A stretch of 64,000 bases of DNA from Daphnia carinata (lineage: Eukaryota; Arthropoda; Branchiopoda; Diplostraca; Daphniidae): contig NC_081337.1 in NCBI RefSeq assembly GCF_022539665.2, positions 4,130,679 to 4,194,678 on the forward strand, in the 5' to 3' direction. Below are positions 62,296 to 64,000 of the stretch, in pieces. The position numbers and the translations under genes were made by a program. The notes under the pieces are model-generated. The model saw only the letters and a list, made by a program, of their open reading frames with translations. It searched no databases and was not told where the DNA came from. The number at the start of each line of letters is the position of its first letter. Position 1 is the stretch's first letter.

Positions 62296-64000
62296 CCAGT
62301 AGGTGCAAACAAAACAAAAAAGTTAGGGAAGCGAAGAAGAAAACAAGAAGATCACGTATCTTTCAGAGCTCTAACTTTGCTTTCAATTCTTCACGCTTCA
62401 TGTGTATACACAATGATTGAAAAAAAAAAAAAAAAAGAAAAAGGAAAAAGCGATGCTAAAAATACGACCGCTTTTCGCTAATAAAGGCGTGTCCCTCTTC
62501 CCCTCCTTCCGCTCGTTAGTTTCAACCAAAAATTCCGGTAACTTGATTTCGTTACATGTGGTTTTTTCGTTAAAAAAAAACAAAACACGGTCGGGTTATA
62601 CGATATCCTAAATAAATCATCTCGTCTTGGGAAAAAATAAAGAAAAAGATGAAGTTGCGTGTTTGTCTTTCATTTAAAAAAAAAATTTTTTTGCGCGATG
62701 TAAACGACCAACGCCCAGCAGTACGAAAAATAAAAAAAAAAAACCGTTGTATAATGATGGCTGGTCTAGACGCACACTTCTCTATCAACCCTTTGATTAT
62801 TTATAGGTTTCTTTTTGTGTCTCTCCTTTTGTTAAAAGAGATGAAGTTTCCCCCCTCCAGTTCGCATAGGAGGAAAAAAAAAAAAAGCGTAGCTCTTTAA
62901 CGAGAATTTTCAGCTTTTCATCATTTTTTTCTTTTTTTTTTTTTTTGTCGTCCCGATTCTTTCCGTTTTGTTCTCGTCTTACTTCCTTTTGGCCGCATCC
63001 TGTCGTTATACGTCGCGTGGTTAATCAGCAGTTTGAAATACGCCTGTTCTGTTCTGCTCGTCTCAAAATGACAGGTCGATGGAAATATTTAGGGTCGATG
63101 AGCTTGACATCCAGTGGAGATTGAAGAGGAGCAGACAAAAAACATCAACAAAAGATGAAACTCGGGGATTCTTTTTTGTTTTCAAAAAAAAACAAAAAAA
63201 AACAAAAAACCTGTAAACAGCAGAATAGCAGCAAGCGGTCCGAAATATTTCAGATGATAGTTTGCTTGTAATACATTTCCTTTCTTTTCAAACTTCAATC
63301 TCGGCGAGGGCATGAAGGGGATTGAACACATGTGCTGTTGCAAGCACAAAAGAAGAGTTTAAAAAAAAAACAAAAAAACAATATCCATCAGACGGAAAAA
63401 TGAACGGGAGGTCTGTACGTGTGTGTGTGTGTGTGTGTGTGTAGACATGTCGCAGGTAATGTTCCCGCGGTAGATAGACCAAACCCAAAACAAAATACGA
63501 GTTTTAACGGCCGCAAACAGTAAACGCTCTTTAAAAAAAAAAAAAAATAAAAGGATTGGTGGGATGAAATTTTTATTTTAAAAAAAAAAAGTCGGAATAG
63601 GGAGATCAGCTTCTGGCTTGTCAGACCGTCGGGCTGTTGTGTGTCGTGTTTTATTCATATCGCGCTTCACGGGCCGGGAAATAAGAAGGTGAGCTCTTGA
63701 GCAGAGCATATCATCTGAGTTCCAATCGTTTTTGTTTTGTTTTTCTTTTCTGCTCAATGGCCATTCTTTTCTATGTGGCTCTCTTTTGCGGCGTTTAAAA
63801 GAATAGTGGGCATCCCCTATCAATCAGCTGAAATCTCCGATGAATGTTTAAGGAAATAGTTCTGGGTGTTTCTTTCCATTTAAAATAAAAAAAAAAAGGG
63901 ACGAAAAAAAAACGAAAACAAATTACAGCTGACCCTACCACACAGTTGGTGGACAGAGCGGAGGTGTGATGTATTCAAAAAAAAAAAAAAAAAGGGAAAA
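61946..64000 (+). other. Long first intron, low complexity, running off the window
   Basis: No acceptor followed by a recognisable continuation was found. Content is mostly poly-A/T runs (an A run of about 27 at 62267-62293) and a GT repeat at 63419-63442. Whether it is all intron depends on the preceding exon being real. Confidence 0.45.

Overview
The window is nuclear DNA of a compact-genome arthropod, most likely a branchiopod crustacean such as Daphnia. Three things point there: protein-coding genes of animal type, spliced by very short introns (mostly about 55-105 bp, GT-AG), and no bacterial-style operons. The species is an inference. No search was run; gene identities rest on recognising conserved motifs, and exon borders on splice sites whose joined reading frames close exactly.

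Layout. Positions 1-13.3 kb hold no gene I can support: AT-rich spacer with homopolymers, a tandem pair of interspersed-repeat copies (about 2.6-3.46 kb) and an exact 60-bp duplication. From 13.3 kb the window is gene-dense: ATP-citrate lyase (-), DPY-19 C-mannosyltransferase (+), a BTB zinc-finger factor (-), then a 2.4-kb spacer; XPR1-type phosphate exporter (+), YY1/pleiohomeotic (-), a spacer carrying an intact hAT-type MITE, Son of sevenless (-), NC2-alpha/DRAP1 (+), an ARMC10-like armadillo protein (-), a repeat block at 46.4-47.2 kb, D-dopachrome tautomerase (+), bublin/C9orf16 (-), a ZDHHC24-like palmitoyltransferase (+), mitochondrial fission factor (-), palmitoyl-protein thioesterase 2 (-), peflin (-), OXNAD1 (+) and selenocysteine lyase (-). 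The last 4.9 kb is low-complexity spacer plus one signal-peptide first exon (possibly Wnt11) whose long intron runs off the end.

The genes are ordinary metabolic, signalling, membrane and transcription genes with no shared pathway. Neighbours are often convergent or divergent with little space between them; MFF and ARMC10-like proteins both suit the mitochondrial outer membrane, and OXNAD1 is probably mitochondrial.

Most notable: an AT-AC U12-type intron in NC2-alpha; a YY1 binding motif covering the YY1 start codon; an EHHC in place of the DHHC catalytic motif; an 18-nt microexon followed by an intron ending in a poly-A tract; a MITE with perfect 8-bp target duplications; a 60-bp stop-free intron in Sos; and an unexpected 81-nt in-frame candidate exon beyond the selenocysteine lyase stop. 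I did not find a wholly new multi-gene system.
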